From contig NZ_JACSDK010000009.1 of NCBI RefSeq assembly GCF_014925385.1, positions 186,001-250,000 on the forward strand: a DNA stretch of 64,000 nt, read 5' to 3'. Numbering within the stretch: the stretch's first letter is position 1; every line of letters begins with the position of its first letter. Under the pieces are notes generated by a model that was not told the DNA's origin, ran no database searches, and worked only from the letters and a program-made list of their open reading frames with translations. This stretch comes from Pelagibius marinus. Lineage in GTDB: Bacteria > Pseudomonadota > Alphaproteobacteria > Kiloniellales > Kiloniellaceae. A program made the translations under genes and the position numbers. This document shows, piece by piece, positions 35,431 to 45,534 of this stretch.

Positions 35431-35548
35431 TTTATATCAACTATCAGCATGCCGCCCCTTTACACTAGTTCAAAACTCCCCTTAGAGTCTCGCAGAAAAC
35501 GGCCACTGGCGCGATTTGGACAGTGCGCCAGACGGCAGCTGATATAAA
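35431..35548. promoter_or_regulatory. Nested inverted repeats between the LysR gene and betC
   Basis: TTTATATCA (35431-35439) and TGATATAAA (35540-35548) are exact inverse copies, 100 bases apart. Between them lies CTGGCGC-N12-GCGCCAG (35506-35512 and 35525-35531). LysR tetramers usually contact two separated sites, so these are candidate BetR-like operators for divergent control. The A+T-rich stretch after the second arm may include the betC promoter. Confidence 0.5.
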
Positions 35549-35656
35549 TATGATGACTATCTTGCGGATTCCCGGCAGGCTCCGCCGCCCGTCTGGGGCC
35601 GCCCCTGGCCGCCTCTGCGCTGACCGGCGACACACAACGACGAAGGACCTCAGCTC

Positions 35657-37168
35657 ATGACCCGGCGGCCCAACTTCCTGATTTTGATGGTCGACCAGAT
35701 GACGGGGACGCTCTGCCCCGACGGCCCTGCCGGCTTCCTGAAGACCCCGCATCTGGCGTCCCTGGCCGAAGGGGCGCTGCGCTTTTCCAACTGCTACACG
35801 CCCAGCCCGCTGTGCCTGCCCTCGCGCGCCTCCTTCATGAGCGGCATGCTGCCCTCGCGCAGCGGCGTCTACGACAACGCCGCCGAGGTGTCGGCCGCCC
35901 TGCCGACCTTCGCGCACTACCTGCGCCGGGCCGGCTACCGCACGGTGCTGAGCGGCAAGATGCATTTCGTCGGCCCGGACCAGCTGCACGGCTTCGAGGA
36001 GCGGCTGACCACCGACATCTATCCCGCCGACTTCGGCTGGACACCCGACTACCGCAAGCCCGGCGAGCGCATCGACTGGTGGTACCACAATCTCGGCGTG
36101 GTCAGCGGCGCCGGCGTCGCCGAGATCAGCAACCAGCTCGAGTTCGACGACGAGGTGGCCTTCCATGCCGAGGCCGAGCTCTACCGCCTGGCGCGCGGCG
36201 CCGAGGCGCAGCCCTGGTGCCTCACCGTCAGCTTCACCCACCCGCACGATCCCTACGTGGCGCGCCAGGAGTACTGGGATCTCTATGACGACTGCCCGGC
36301 GCTGCTGCCGGAGGTGGCGGCGATCCCCTACGAGGCGCAGGACCCGCACAGCCAACGCCTGATGGAGGCCGTCGACTTCCGCAGCTACGACATCACCGAA
36401 GCGCAGGTCCGCCGCGCGCGCCGCGCCTACTTCGCCAACATCTCCTACCTGGATGAGAAGATCGGCCGCCTGCTCGCCATCCTGCGGCGCTGCCGCCTGG
36501 AGGAAGACACCGTGGTGATCTTCTGCAGCGACCACGGCGACATGCTGGGCGAGCGCGGCCTATGGTTCAAGATGAGCTTCTTCGAGGACTCGGCCCGCAT
36601 ACCGATGATGATGAGGGGGCCCGGTCTCGGCGAGGGCCGCGTCGCGACGCCGGTCTCAACGCTCGACCTGCTGCCCACCCTGACCGAGCTGGCGGGCATT
36701 GCCCTGGAAAACGACGCCGGCGCGCTGGACGGCGAGTCGATGCTGCCCCTGGCCGCGGGCAATCCGCGGCGCGCGCCGGTGCTGATGGAATACGCGGGCG
36801 AAGGCTCCTGCGCGCCGCTGGTTTCGATCCGCGACGCGCGCTTCAAGTTCAATCACTGCGAGCTGGACCCGCCGCAGCTCTTCGACCTGGAATCCGATCC
36901 GCAGGAGCTGACCAACCTGGCCGAGGATCCGGCCCAGGCCGGACGGGTCGAAGCCTCTATGGCTGCGGTGCGCGAGCGCTGGGACCTGGCGCGCTTCGAC
37001 GCCGAGGTGCGGCAGAGCCAGGCGCGGCGCTGGCTGGTCTACGACGCGCTGCGCCAGGGCCGCTTCCTTCCCTGGGACCACCAGCCGGAACTCCCGGCCG
37101 CCGAGCGCTACATGCGCAACCACATGGACCTGAACGTCGTCGAGGAAAAGGCGCGTTTCCCGCGCTGA
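35657..37168 (+). CDS. betC: Choline-sulfatase
   Basis: 503 residues. The sulfatase signature CLPSR at residues 53-57 places the formylglycine precursor at Cys53; the metal site residues include Asp13 and the later DHGDMLGERGLW. The C-terminal YMRNHMDLNVVEEKARFP is characteristic of choline-sulfatases as opposed to other arylsulfatases. It hydrolyses choline-O-sulfate to choline and sulfate in the cytoplasm. Choline would then feed glycine betaine synthesis, although betA/betB are not in the window. Divergent LysR regulator adjacent. Confidence 0.93.
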   Translation: MTRRPNFLILMVDQMTGTLCPDGPAGFLKTPHLASLAEGALRFSNCYTPSPLCLPSRASFMSGMLPSRSGVYDNAAEVSAALPTFAHYLRRAGYRTVLSGKMHFVGPDQLHGFEERLTTDIYPADFGWTPDYRKPGERIDWWYHNLGVVSGAGVAEISNQLEFDDEVAFHAEAELYRLARGAEAQPWCLTVSFTHPHDPYVARQEYWDLYDDCPALLPEVAAIPYEAQDPHSQRLMEAVDFRSYDITEAQVRRARRAYFANISYLDEKIGRLLAILRRCRLEEDTVVIFCSDHGDMLGERGLWFKMSFFEDSARIPMMMRGPGLGEGRVATPVSTLDLLPTLTELAGIALENDAGALDGESMLPLAAGNPRRAPVLMEYAGEGSCAPLVSIRDARFKFNHCELDPPQLFDLESDPQELTNLAEDPAQAGRVEASMAAVRERWDLARFDAEVRQSQARRWLVYDALRQGRFLPWDHQPELPAAERYMRNHMDLNVVEEKARFPR

Positions 37169-37174
37169 TCAGAA

Positions 37175-38302
37175 TTAGGCGAAGCCGACGATCTGGCGGA
37201 TCGCCGCGCCGCTGGCCAGGCGGTCCATGCCCTCGTTGATCTCGTCCAGCTTCAGATGGTGAGTAACCAGGCGGTCGACCGGCAGGCGGCCGCGCCCGTA
37301 GAGCGCCAGCAGCCGGGGCAGGTCGCGCGAGGGCACGGAGCTGCCGATGTAGCTGCCACGCAGGGTCTTCTCCTCGGCCACCAGGCTGATCGCGGGAATG
37401 GAGAGCATCGCCGAAGGATGCGGCAGCCCCGCCGTCACCGCCGTGCCGCCGCGCCGGACGATGGCGTAGGCCAGTTCCAGAGCCTTGGCCGAGCCGGCCA
37501 TCTCGGCGGCCACGTCGACCCCGCCGGAGGTCGCCTCCTTCACCTTGGCCACCACCTCGGGATCATCGGCGCGGAAGGCGTCGGTGGCCCCCAGCTTCAT
37601 GGCGAAGTCCAGCTTGTCCTGCTGCATGTCAACGGCGACGATCTGCTCGGCGCCGGAGGCGACGGCCGCCAGCAGCGCGGCCAGGCCGACGCCGCCCAGA
37701 CCGACCACGGCGGCGCGCTGGCCCGGCTTCACCGCGGCGGTGTTGATCACCGCGCCGGCCCCGGTCAGCACCGCGCAGCCGAAGACCGCGGCGATGTCCA
37801 GCGGGATCTCGCGGTCGATCTTCACCAGCGAGCGGCGCGAGACCGTGGTGTACTCGGCAAAGGCCGAAACACCGACGTGGTGATTGATCGGCTGTCCCTT
37901 CTTGGAGAAGGGGCGCTCGCCCGACAGCAGCTCGCCGGCGGTGTTGTGCAGCGCGCCGGGCTCGCAGAGCGCCGGGCGGCCCTCGCAGCAGGGTCCGCAG
38001 TGGCCGCAGCTCGGCACGAAGACGAAGATCACGTGGTCGCCGGCCTCCAGGTCGTCGACGTCGGCGCCGGTCTCGACCACCACGCCCGCGGCCTCGTGGC
38101 CCAGCACCATGGGCGTCGGGCGCGGCCGGTCGCCGTTGATGACCGAGAGGTCCGAGTGGCAGATGCCGGCAGCCTCGATCTTCACCAGCACCTCGCCCTT
38201 GCCGGGCCCCTCCAGATCGACTTCCTGGACGACCAGGGGCTTGCTGTCGCCGTAGGGCGCCGAGGCCTCCGTGTTCTCCAATACCGCTGCGCGTACCTTC
38301 AC
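37175..38302 (-). CDS. Zinc-dependent alcohol dehydrogenase
   Basis: 375 residues of the MDR family. Catalytic zinc ligands appear in GICHSDLS (Cys48-His49) and GHEAAG; the structural zinc site is CGHCGPCCEGRPALC. The NAD motif is AVVGLGGVGLAALLAAVASG (about 198-217), the class III-like form. Start is a GTG (GTGAAGGTACGC). The next gene on this strand is a MaoC hydratase and then a membrane protein, suggesting a small catabolic unit, but with 124 bases between it and MaoC. Substrate unknown. Confidence 0.85.
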   Translation of the reverse strand: MKVRAAVLENTEASAPYGDSKPLVVQEVDLEGPGKGEVLVKIEAAGICHSDLSVINGDRPRPTPMVLGHEAAGVVVETGADVDDLEAGDHVIFVFVPSCGHCGPCCEGRPALCEPGALHNTAGELLSGERPFSKKGQPINHHVGVSAFAEYTTVSRRSLVKIDREIPLDIAAVFGCAVLTGAGAVINTAAVKPGQRAAVVGLGGVGLAALLAAVASGAEQIVAVDMQQDKLDFAMKLGATDAFRADDPEVVAKVKEATSGGVDVAAEMAGSAKALELAYAIVRRGGTAVTAGLPHPSAMLSIPAISLVAEEKTLRGSYIGSSVPSRDLPRLLALYGRGRLPVDRLVTHHLKLDEINEGMDRLASGAAIRQIVGFA

Positions 38303-38426
38303 CTTGGCTGTCCTCTTCCCTGGGTTGTTCCGTCAGCCGCCGGGTTGGCTCCCGGCCGGCGCCGCACAGCCTACAGGAAGATTTCCGCCCGCGCAGCGCG
38401 GCAGTTGCCGACGCCCGGGCCCCGCC

Positions 38427-38867
38427 TTATCCCTCTTCGCGCCGTGGGACCTTCACCACGGCCTCGCCTTCCAGGACCCTGGTCTCGCCCACCCTGCACT
38501 CGCAGCGCAGTTCGGCGCGCTGGCGCTCGGCGTTCAGTTTCGTGACCTCGACGATAGCGTCCACCGTGTCGCCGATCTTCACCGGGGCAAGGAAGCGCAG
38601 GGTCTGCGAGATGTAGATGGCGCCGGGTCCGGGCAGGCGCGTGCCGATCACCGCCGAGATCAGGCCGGCCGTGTAGAGGCCATGGGCGATGCGGCCCTTG
38701 AAAGGCGTCCGCGCGGCGAAGTGCTCGGAGAGGTGGATCGGGTTGCGGTCGCCGGTGATCTCGGCGAAACCGACCACGTCCGAGGAACTCACGGTTTTCG
38801 AATAGACCTCGCTCATCCCGACGCTCAGGTCTTCGAAGTAGAGAGTCTGAAAGGGCAGAATGGTCAT
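38427..38867 (-). CDS. MaoC-family (R)-specific enoyl-CoA hydratase
   Basis: 146 residues of the hot-dog fold. The hydratase motif DRNPIHLSEHFA contains catalytic Asp40 and His45; GRIAHGLYTAGLISAVIG is the second conserved block. This is PhaJ-like in length. Such enzymes hydrate trans-2-enoyl-CoA to (R)-3-hydroxyacyl-CoA. The gene is followed by the zinc dehydrogenase and preceded by a multispanning protein, all on the minus strand; a shared pathway is possible but not proven. Confidence 0.85.
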   Translation of the reverse strand: MTILPFQTLYFEDLSVGMSEVYSKTVSSSDVVGFAEITGDRNPIHLSEHFAARTPFKGRIAHGLYTAGLISAVIGTRLPGPGAIYISQTLRFLAPVKIGDTVDAIVEVTKLNAERQRAELRCECRVGETRVLEGEAVVKVPRREEG

Positions 38868-38938
38868 GTCGGGCTCCAGATTGACACTTTAGGTTCGCCG
38901 CCGACAGCGGAGCAAGCCCTGGCGGCGGCGCGACGGTT

Positions 38939-40375
38939 TCAGCGCCCGCCGGTCAGCAGGGCGAAGACCGGGACCAGGGCGGCGGCGGCCAGCAGGGTGA
39001 AGACCAGGTTCCAGCCCCAGGTGAGATCGCGCGAGGAGATGCCGCTGACCCGGTCGATCAGCAGCACCACCGTGGCGAAGGGCGAGAAGGTCATGGACAG
39101 CGCCCAGCCGCAGGAGATCGAAAGCGCGATCAGGGTCGGGTCGGCCGGCAGCACCGGCAGGCCGCCGATCAGGCTGCCGAAGAAGACCGCCATCATGATG
39201 GGGCTGAGCGCCAGCAGGCTGAGCAGCGCGATGACCGCGGGCAGCAACGCCAGGAAGACAAAGTCGGGCATGGCGTCGAGCCCCAGGAACCGGGCCCAGG
39301 CCTGCGCCGGGATCAGCGCCGCCGCCACCCGCCCGACGAAGCCCGAGCAGGCCAGGGTGACGGCGACCGGCGCGGCCCCGGCCAGGTTGGTGAAGGCGAT
39401 GACGTCGAGCCGCCGGGCGGTGGCGGCCAGGGCACCGTGCGGCGCGCCAAGGTTCTGCACCAGCAGCCAGCCGACCAGCATCACCGGGCAGGAGACCATC
39501 AGGCCGAAGACCACGGTCTCGCCGGAAAGCCACATGACCAGCGCGCTCATGCCGAACAGCCAGGCGCAGGCGAGCCCGAAGCGCAGGAAGGCGGCGCGCG
39601 GCAGGGTCGGCACCTGGCGGCGGGTCTGTGGTTTGTAGGCGCGGAAGGTGATCTGGTCCTCCAGGGCGCCCAGCACCAGCAGGCCGAGGAAGATGCAGGC
39701 GCCGATGAGAATCCAGAGTTGCCGGTCGGTGCCGGGGATCAGTTCCATCAGCGCCAGGGGGGCAATGGCCGTCGGCGACCAGATCACGCACCAGGCGAAG
39801 CCGCGCAGCATGGCACTGAGCTGGCGGCGCTCGCGGATGGGATTCAGGGCGTCGCCCGGCGTCGCGCTTTGGATGCCGCGCTGGATCAGCGGCACCAGGA
39901 AGCTCACCACGCCGACGTTGAAGAGCACCGCCATGACCGCGCTGCCGGCATTGAGGGCGTAATAGCGCCGCCCCGGCGGCTGCTTGGTCAGATAGTCGCC
40001 GCAGCGCGCCACCGAGGGAGAGGTGGAGGCCGCCTCGTGCAGCAGGTTCAAGAGCAGCAGGAAGGCCATGAGGAAGCTCGCCTGGTCGAGCCCCGACAGC
40101 AGCACCGCCACAGGCTCGGGATGCAGCCAGGCGGCCATCAGCGCCAGCACGGCGCAGAGCGAGAGCAGGTATATCTCCCGCAGGCCGTAATCGCGCACCG
40201 CGGCGATGGCGCAGGCGAAGACCGCGGCGTTCGCGCCCAGCTGGATCAGCCCGCTGCCGCTCAGCCGCGCGGCCAGATCCAGCGCCATGACCGCCAGCAG
40301 GCAAACCGCGACGGCCAGGCGGCCGCGGGCGGATTGCGCCGGCGCCCCCGCGGTGGTGCGCAGAGACTCAGACAT
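38939..40375 (-). CDS. Multispanning membrane protein, unrecognised, possible anion transporter
   Basis: 478 residues with about 11-12 hydrophobic spans and short loops. I do not recognise specific motifs; the overall pattern, with ALNAGSAVMAVLFNVGVVSFLVPLIQRG and SWGWALSMTFSP-like repeats (GWALSMTFSPFATVVLLIDRVSG), resembles the ion-transporter superfamily (helix-hairpin, two-repeat carriers). The segment PTAIAPLALMELIPGTD and CSGFVGRVAAALIP may be re-entrant loops. The ATG at 40375 is first in the frame. It lies 71 bases upstream of MaoC, so could be the uptake system for that pathway. Confidence 0.7.
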   Translation of the reverse strand: MSESLRTTAGAPAQSARGRLAVAVCLLAVMALDLAARLSGSGLIQLGANAAVFACAIAAVRDYGLREIYLLSLCAVLALMAAWLHPEPVAVLLSGLDQASFLMAFLLLLNLLHEAASTSPSVARCGDYLTKQPPGRRYYALNAGSAVMAVLFNVGVVSFLVPLIQRGIQSATPGDALNPIRERRQLSAMLRGFAWCVIWSPTAIAPLALMELIPGTDRQLWILIGACIFLGLLVLGALEDQITFRAYKPQTRRQVPTLPRAAFLRFGLACAWLFGMSALVMWLSGETVVFGLMVSCPVMLVGWLLVQNLGAPHGALAATARRLDVIAFTNLAGAAPVAVTLACSGFVGRVAAALIPAQAWARFLGLDAMPDFVFLALLPAVIALLSLLALSPIMMAVFFGSLIGGLPVLPADPTLIALSISCGWALSMTFSPFATVVLLIDRVSGISSRDLTWGWNLVFTLLAAAALVPVFALLTGGR

Positions 40376-40464
40376 ATTCTAGTCGCGCAGCCCCTTCGGG
40401 ATCGAAAGAGAACGAACGATCGGGAATCGCCGCGCGGCAGCCGCCGCCGGCAACGAATCCTAGA

Positions 40465-41232
40465 CTATCTCGTCTTGAACTCGCCCGCCAGCCGGTCGAC
40501 GCCGCGCATCAGGATCGCAAGGTCGGCGCCGACGGCGGTGAAGAGGGAGCCGAGATCCATGCAGCGCCGCGCGAAGTCGATGTCGTAGGTAAGGACACCC
40601 GCCGGCTTGCCGGCCGCGGCCACCCGGGAAATGGCACCCTCCACCGCCGCCACCACCTCCGGGTGGAACAGCTCGCCGGGGTGGCCCAGGCTGGCCGAGA
40701 GGTCGCCCGGTCCGATGAAGATGCCGTCCACGCCGTCGACCGCGGCGATGGCCTCGATGGCGTCGAGGGACTGCACGGTCTCGACCTGGACCAGCAGGCA
40801 GATTTCCTCCGCCGCCTTCTGCGCATACCCCTGTACCCGGCCGAAGCGGCTGGCCCGGGTCAGCCCGGCGACGCCGCGGATGCCGTCGGGCGGGTAGCGC
40901 ACGGCGGCCACCGCCGCCTCGGCCTCTGCCACCGTCTGCACATAGGGCACCAGCAGGCTCTGGGCGCCGCTGTCCAGCATCCGCTTGATCAACACCGGAT
41001 CGTTGGAGGCCGGGCGCACCACCGTCGAGACGTCATAGGCCGCCGCCGCCTGCAGCTGGGGCAGCACCGTCAGCGGATCGGCGGGCGAATGCTCGGTGTC
41101 GAGCAGCAGCCAGTCGAAGCCGGCCCCTGCCAAGGCTTCCGTCACGAAGCTGCCGGGCAGCATGCACCACAGGCCGACCTGCTGCCTGCCGGAGAGGATC
41201 GCGCGCTTGAAGGCATTTTCGGGAAGGTTCAT
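40465..41232 (-). CDS. HpcH/HpaI-family aldolase
   Basis: 255 residues. The class II pyruvate aldolase pattern is clear: VGLWCMLPG, FDWLLLDTEHSPAD (catalytic His and metal-site context), EAEAAVAAVRYPPDGIRG, LVQVETVQSLDAIEAIAAVDGVDGIFIGPGDLSASLG read in blocks (metal-binding Glu and Asp). These enzymes cleave 4-hydroxy-2-oxo acids such as 2-keto-3-deoxy sugar acids to pyruvate plus aldehyde. Last gene of the sugar-acid cluster, downstream of two dehydratase genes, so it likely cleaves their product. Confidence 0.88.
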   Translation of the reverse strand: MNLPENAFKRAILSGRQQVGLWCMLPGSFVTEALAGAGFDWLLLDTEHSPADPLTVLPQLQAAAAYDVSTVVRPASNDPVLIKRMLDSGAQSLLVPYVQTVAEAEAAVAAVRYPPDGIRGVAGLTRASRFGRVQGYAQKAAEEICLLVQVETVQSLDAIEAIAAVDGVDGIFIGPGDLSASLGHPGELFHPEVVAAVEGAISRVAAAGKPAGVLTYDIDFARRCMDLGSLFTAVGADLAILMRGVDRLAGEFKTR

Positions 41233-41285
41233 CGTTTCCTCGATTCAAGTGCAGTCATCGGTTCGACCGATGCCAAATCAGCATT

Positions 41286-42848
41286 TCACGCCACCACGCC
41301 GATGGGCCAGGGAACGAACTCGTCCTCGCCGACACCCAGCGCCTCGCTCTTGGACTTCTCGCCGGAGGCGACCTCCAGCATCTTACGGAAAATATCCTCG
41401 CCCATCTCGTCCAGGCTCTTGTCACCGTCGATCACGGCGCCGCAGTTGACGTCCATGTCGCCGGTCATGCGCTGGTACATCGGCGTGTTGGTCGCCAGCT
41501 TGATGGTCGGCGCCGGAAAGGAGCCGAAGCAGGAGCCGCGCCCGGTGGTGAAGCAGATCAGGTTGGCGCCGCCGGCGATCTGGCCGGTGGCCGAGACCGG
41601 GTCGTAGCCCGGCGTGTCCATGATGACCAGGCCGTGCTCGGTCACCGGCTCGGCGTAGCGGTAGACCTCGTTGATGCCGGTCGAGCCACCCTTCTTGGAG
41701 CCGCCCAGCGCTTTCTCGATGATGTTGGCGAGCCCGCCGGCGTTGTTGCCGGGCGAGACGCGGCCGTTGATCTGGGTGTCGCGGCCCTTGTTGTACTCCA
41801 GCCACCACTGGATCCGCTCGACGAACTTGCGGCCGACCTCCGGCGTCTTCGCCCTTGCCGTCAGGGTGTGCTCGATGCCGTAGAGCTCCGAGGTTTCGGA
41901 GAGGATCGCCGTGCCGCCGTGGCGCACCAGGATGTCGACCGCCCTGCCCAGGGCCGGATTGGCCGACAAGCCCGAGAAGCCGTCGGACCCGCCGCACTGC
42001 AGGCCGACCTTGATGTGCTCGGCCGAACAGGGCTCGCGGGCGACCCGGTTGGCTTCGGCCAGCATGTCGCGGACCAGGGCCTTGCCTTCCTCAATGGCCG
42101 CCGCCGTGCCGCCGGCCTGCTGCATCGTGACGGTCTTCAGCATCTTGCCGGTCGCGAGACTCTGTTCCTCGAAGAAGCGGCCGAGGTTGTTGCGCTCGCA
42201 GCCCAGCGAGCAGACCACCGCGCCGGCCAGGTTGGGATGACGGATATAGCCGGAGAGCGTGCGGCGCAGCAGGTCCATGGGCTCGCCGGTCATCTCCATG
42301 CCGCAGCCCTGCTCGTGAACGAAAGGCACCACGCCGTCGACGTTGGGGAAATCGGCCAGGCGCTCCGCGTCGAAGTAGTTGGCGATGCGCCGGGCCACCG
42401 TGGCCGAGCAGTTCACGGTGATGAAGACGCCGATGTAGTTGCGCGTGCCGATGCGCCCGTCGGCGCGGCGGATGCCCTGGAAGGTGGCGCGCTCTTCCGG
42501 CGGCAGCAGCTCCGTCGGCCGGTAGTCCTGGCTGAAGCGGTAGTCCTTCTGGAAGTCGTCCATCAGCACGTTGTGGCTGTGCATCCAGGACCCGGGCGCA
42601 ATGTCCTCGCCGGCGAAGCCGATGATGGTGTTGTACTTCAGGACAGCCTCGCCCTTGGCGATCGGCCGGGTGGCGATCTTGTGGCCCAGCGGCACGTCGT
42701 GCAGCGTGGTCACGCCCTCGCCGGCGATGATCTCGCCCTTGGCGATCTCCACGCGGGCGACCACCACGTTGTCGGCGGCATCGAGCCGGATGACCGGCGA
42801 TCTCTCGGCGGGCGATCGAACGGCCGGCGACGGGTCAGCGACAACCAT
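41286..42848 (-). CDS. UxaA/GarD-family sugar-acid dehydratase
   Basis: 520 residues. An N-terminal SAF domain (about residues 20-95; VGEI/ GHKIATRPIAKGEAV) is joined to the altronate/galactarate dehydratase core: NCSATVAR, HEQGCGM, GCERNN, GLQCGGSDGFSG, TGRGSCFGSFPAPTIKLATN. The cysteines fit an iron-binding site. The family dehydrates altronate or galactarate-type acids to 2-keto-3-deoxy acids. Which of these is used here cannot be read from sequence. It is separated by four bases from the rraA-like gene. Confidence 0.88.
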   Translation of the reverse strand: MVVADPSPAVRSPAERSPVIRLDAADNVVVARVEIAKGEIIAGEGVTTLHDVPLGHKIATRPIAKGEAVLKYNTIIGFAGEDIAPGSWMHSHNVLMDDFQKDYRFSQDYRPTELLPPEERATFQGIRRADGRIGTRNYIGVFITVNCSATVARRIANYFDAERLADFPNVDGVVPFVHEQGCGMEMTGEPMDLLRRTLSGYIRHPNLAGAVVCSLGCERNNLGRFFEEQSLATGKMLKTVTMQQAGGTAAAIEEGKALVRDMLAEANRVAREPCSAEHIKVGLQCGGSDGFSGLSANPALGRAVDILVRHGGTAILSETSELYGIEHTLTARAKTPEVGRKFVERIQWWLEYNKGRDTQINGRVSPGNNAGGLANIIEKALGGSKKGGSTGINEVYRYAEPVTEHGLVIMDTPGYDPVSATGQIAGGANLICFTTGRGSCFGSFPAPTIKLATNTPMYQRMTGDMDVNCGAVIDGDKSLDEMGEDIFRKMLEVASGEKSKSEALGVGEDEFVPWPIGVVA

Positions 42849-42852
42849 GGGC

Positions 42853-43587
42853 TCAGCGACCTCTTTCCTTGCGCCAGGCGGCGAACTTTTCCAGGTTCTC
42901 CTGCTTGGTCGCCGGGTAGAGGCCGATGATGGTCTCGCCGGCCTTCACCCGCTCGGAGACGAAATCCTCGTAGGCGGTCATCTCGTGGGCTTCCGCCGCC
43001 ACCTCGTCGGCCAGGTGGGCCGGGATGACGATGACGCTGTCGTCGTCGCCGACGACGATGTCGCCCGGAAAGACCGGCACGTCGCCGCAGCCGATGGGCA
43101 CGTTGAGGTCCAGGGCCTCATGACGGGTCAGGTTGGTCGGCGAGGAGGGCCGGTTGTGGTAGGCCGGGATATCCAGCTCGGCGATCTTCATGGCGTCGCG
43201 GAAGCCGCCGTCGCTCACGATGCCGGCGACGCCGCGCAGCTGCAGGCGGGTCACCAGGATGTCGCCGGCCGAGGCGGCGCGCGGGTCCTTGCGGCTGTCG
43301 ATCACCATCACGGCGCCCGGCGGGCACTCCTCCACGCCCTTGCGCTGCGGATGCTCGGGATCGCGGAACACGTCGATGGCGTTGCGGTCCTCGCGCGCCG
43401 GGATGTAGCGCAGCGTATAGGCCGGGCCGACCATGTTGCGGCCTTTCGCCTTCAGCGGGCGCACGTCCTGGATCGTCTGGTTGCGGAAGCCGCGCTTGAA
43501 CAGCGCCGTCGCCAGGGTGGCGACGGAGACCTGCAGCAGCTTGTCGCGGGTTTCCGGCTTCAACTCGGTCATCGTCAGGGTATCCAT
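42853..43587 (-). CDS. RraA-family protein, probable aldolase/lyase-like
   Basis: 244 residues. The RraA/HMG aldolase fold motifs are GPAYTLRYIPARED, VMVIDSRKDPRAASAGDILVTRLQLRGVAGIVSDGGFRD and the C-terminal GDDDSVIVIP, with the Arg and Asp of GGFRD typical of the lyase group. It was named for RNase E regulation but in catabolic clusters relatives act as 4-hydroxy-2-oxo-acid aldolases or related lyases. Start ATG 43587; an in-frame ATG at 43572 is an alternative. Placed between IlvD and UxaA genes. Confidence 0.8.
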   Translation of the reverse strand: MDTLTMTELKPETRDKLLQVSVATLATALFKRGFRNQTIQDVRPLKAKGRNMVGPAYTLRYIPAREDRNAIDVFRDPEHPQRKGVEECPPGAVMVIDSRKDPRAASAGDILVTRLQLRGVAGIVSDGGFRDAMKIAELDIPAYHNRPSSPTNLTRHEALDLNVPIGCGDVPVFPGDIVVGDDDSVIVIPAHLADEVAAEAHEMTAYEDFVSERVKAGETIIGLYPATKQENLEKFAAWRKERGR

Positions 43588-43604
43588 CTCAGGTAGGCTT
43601 GGGC

Positions 43605-45344
<1,740 letters not shown>

Positions 45345-45394
45345 GCCAGGAGTCCTGCGATTGGGGCGATTGGGGTCAAGCGAAGCCCCCAGCT

Positions 45395-45517
45395 TCAGGC
45401 AAAGCCACGAGCCAGGGCGAACATTATCGAGATCAGCACCACGGCCAGGATCACGCCGCAGATCCAGGGCCAGAAACCGTAGGCGTTCAGGTCCGCCTTG
45501 CTGTCGCGTCCGATCAT
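45395..45517 (-). CDS. Small membrane protein (40 residues) in the TRAP operon
   Basis: A 40-codon frame starting ATG at 45517 with AAGGAG six bases upstream: MIGRDSKADLNAYGFWPWI, then a single hydrophobic span (about residues 18-37) ending ALARGFA. It begins 17 bases after the TRAP dctQM stop and lies 50 bases before the dehydratase start. The good ribosome site, the position between transporter and enzyme and the clean single span suggest a real protein, perhaps a transporter accessory. I know of no assigned family. Confidence 0.65.
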   Translation of the reverse strand: MIGRDSKADLNAYGFWPWICGVILAVVLISIMFALARGFA

Positions 45518-45534
45518 CCCGTTCTCCTTTCCGC

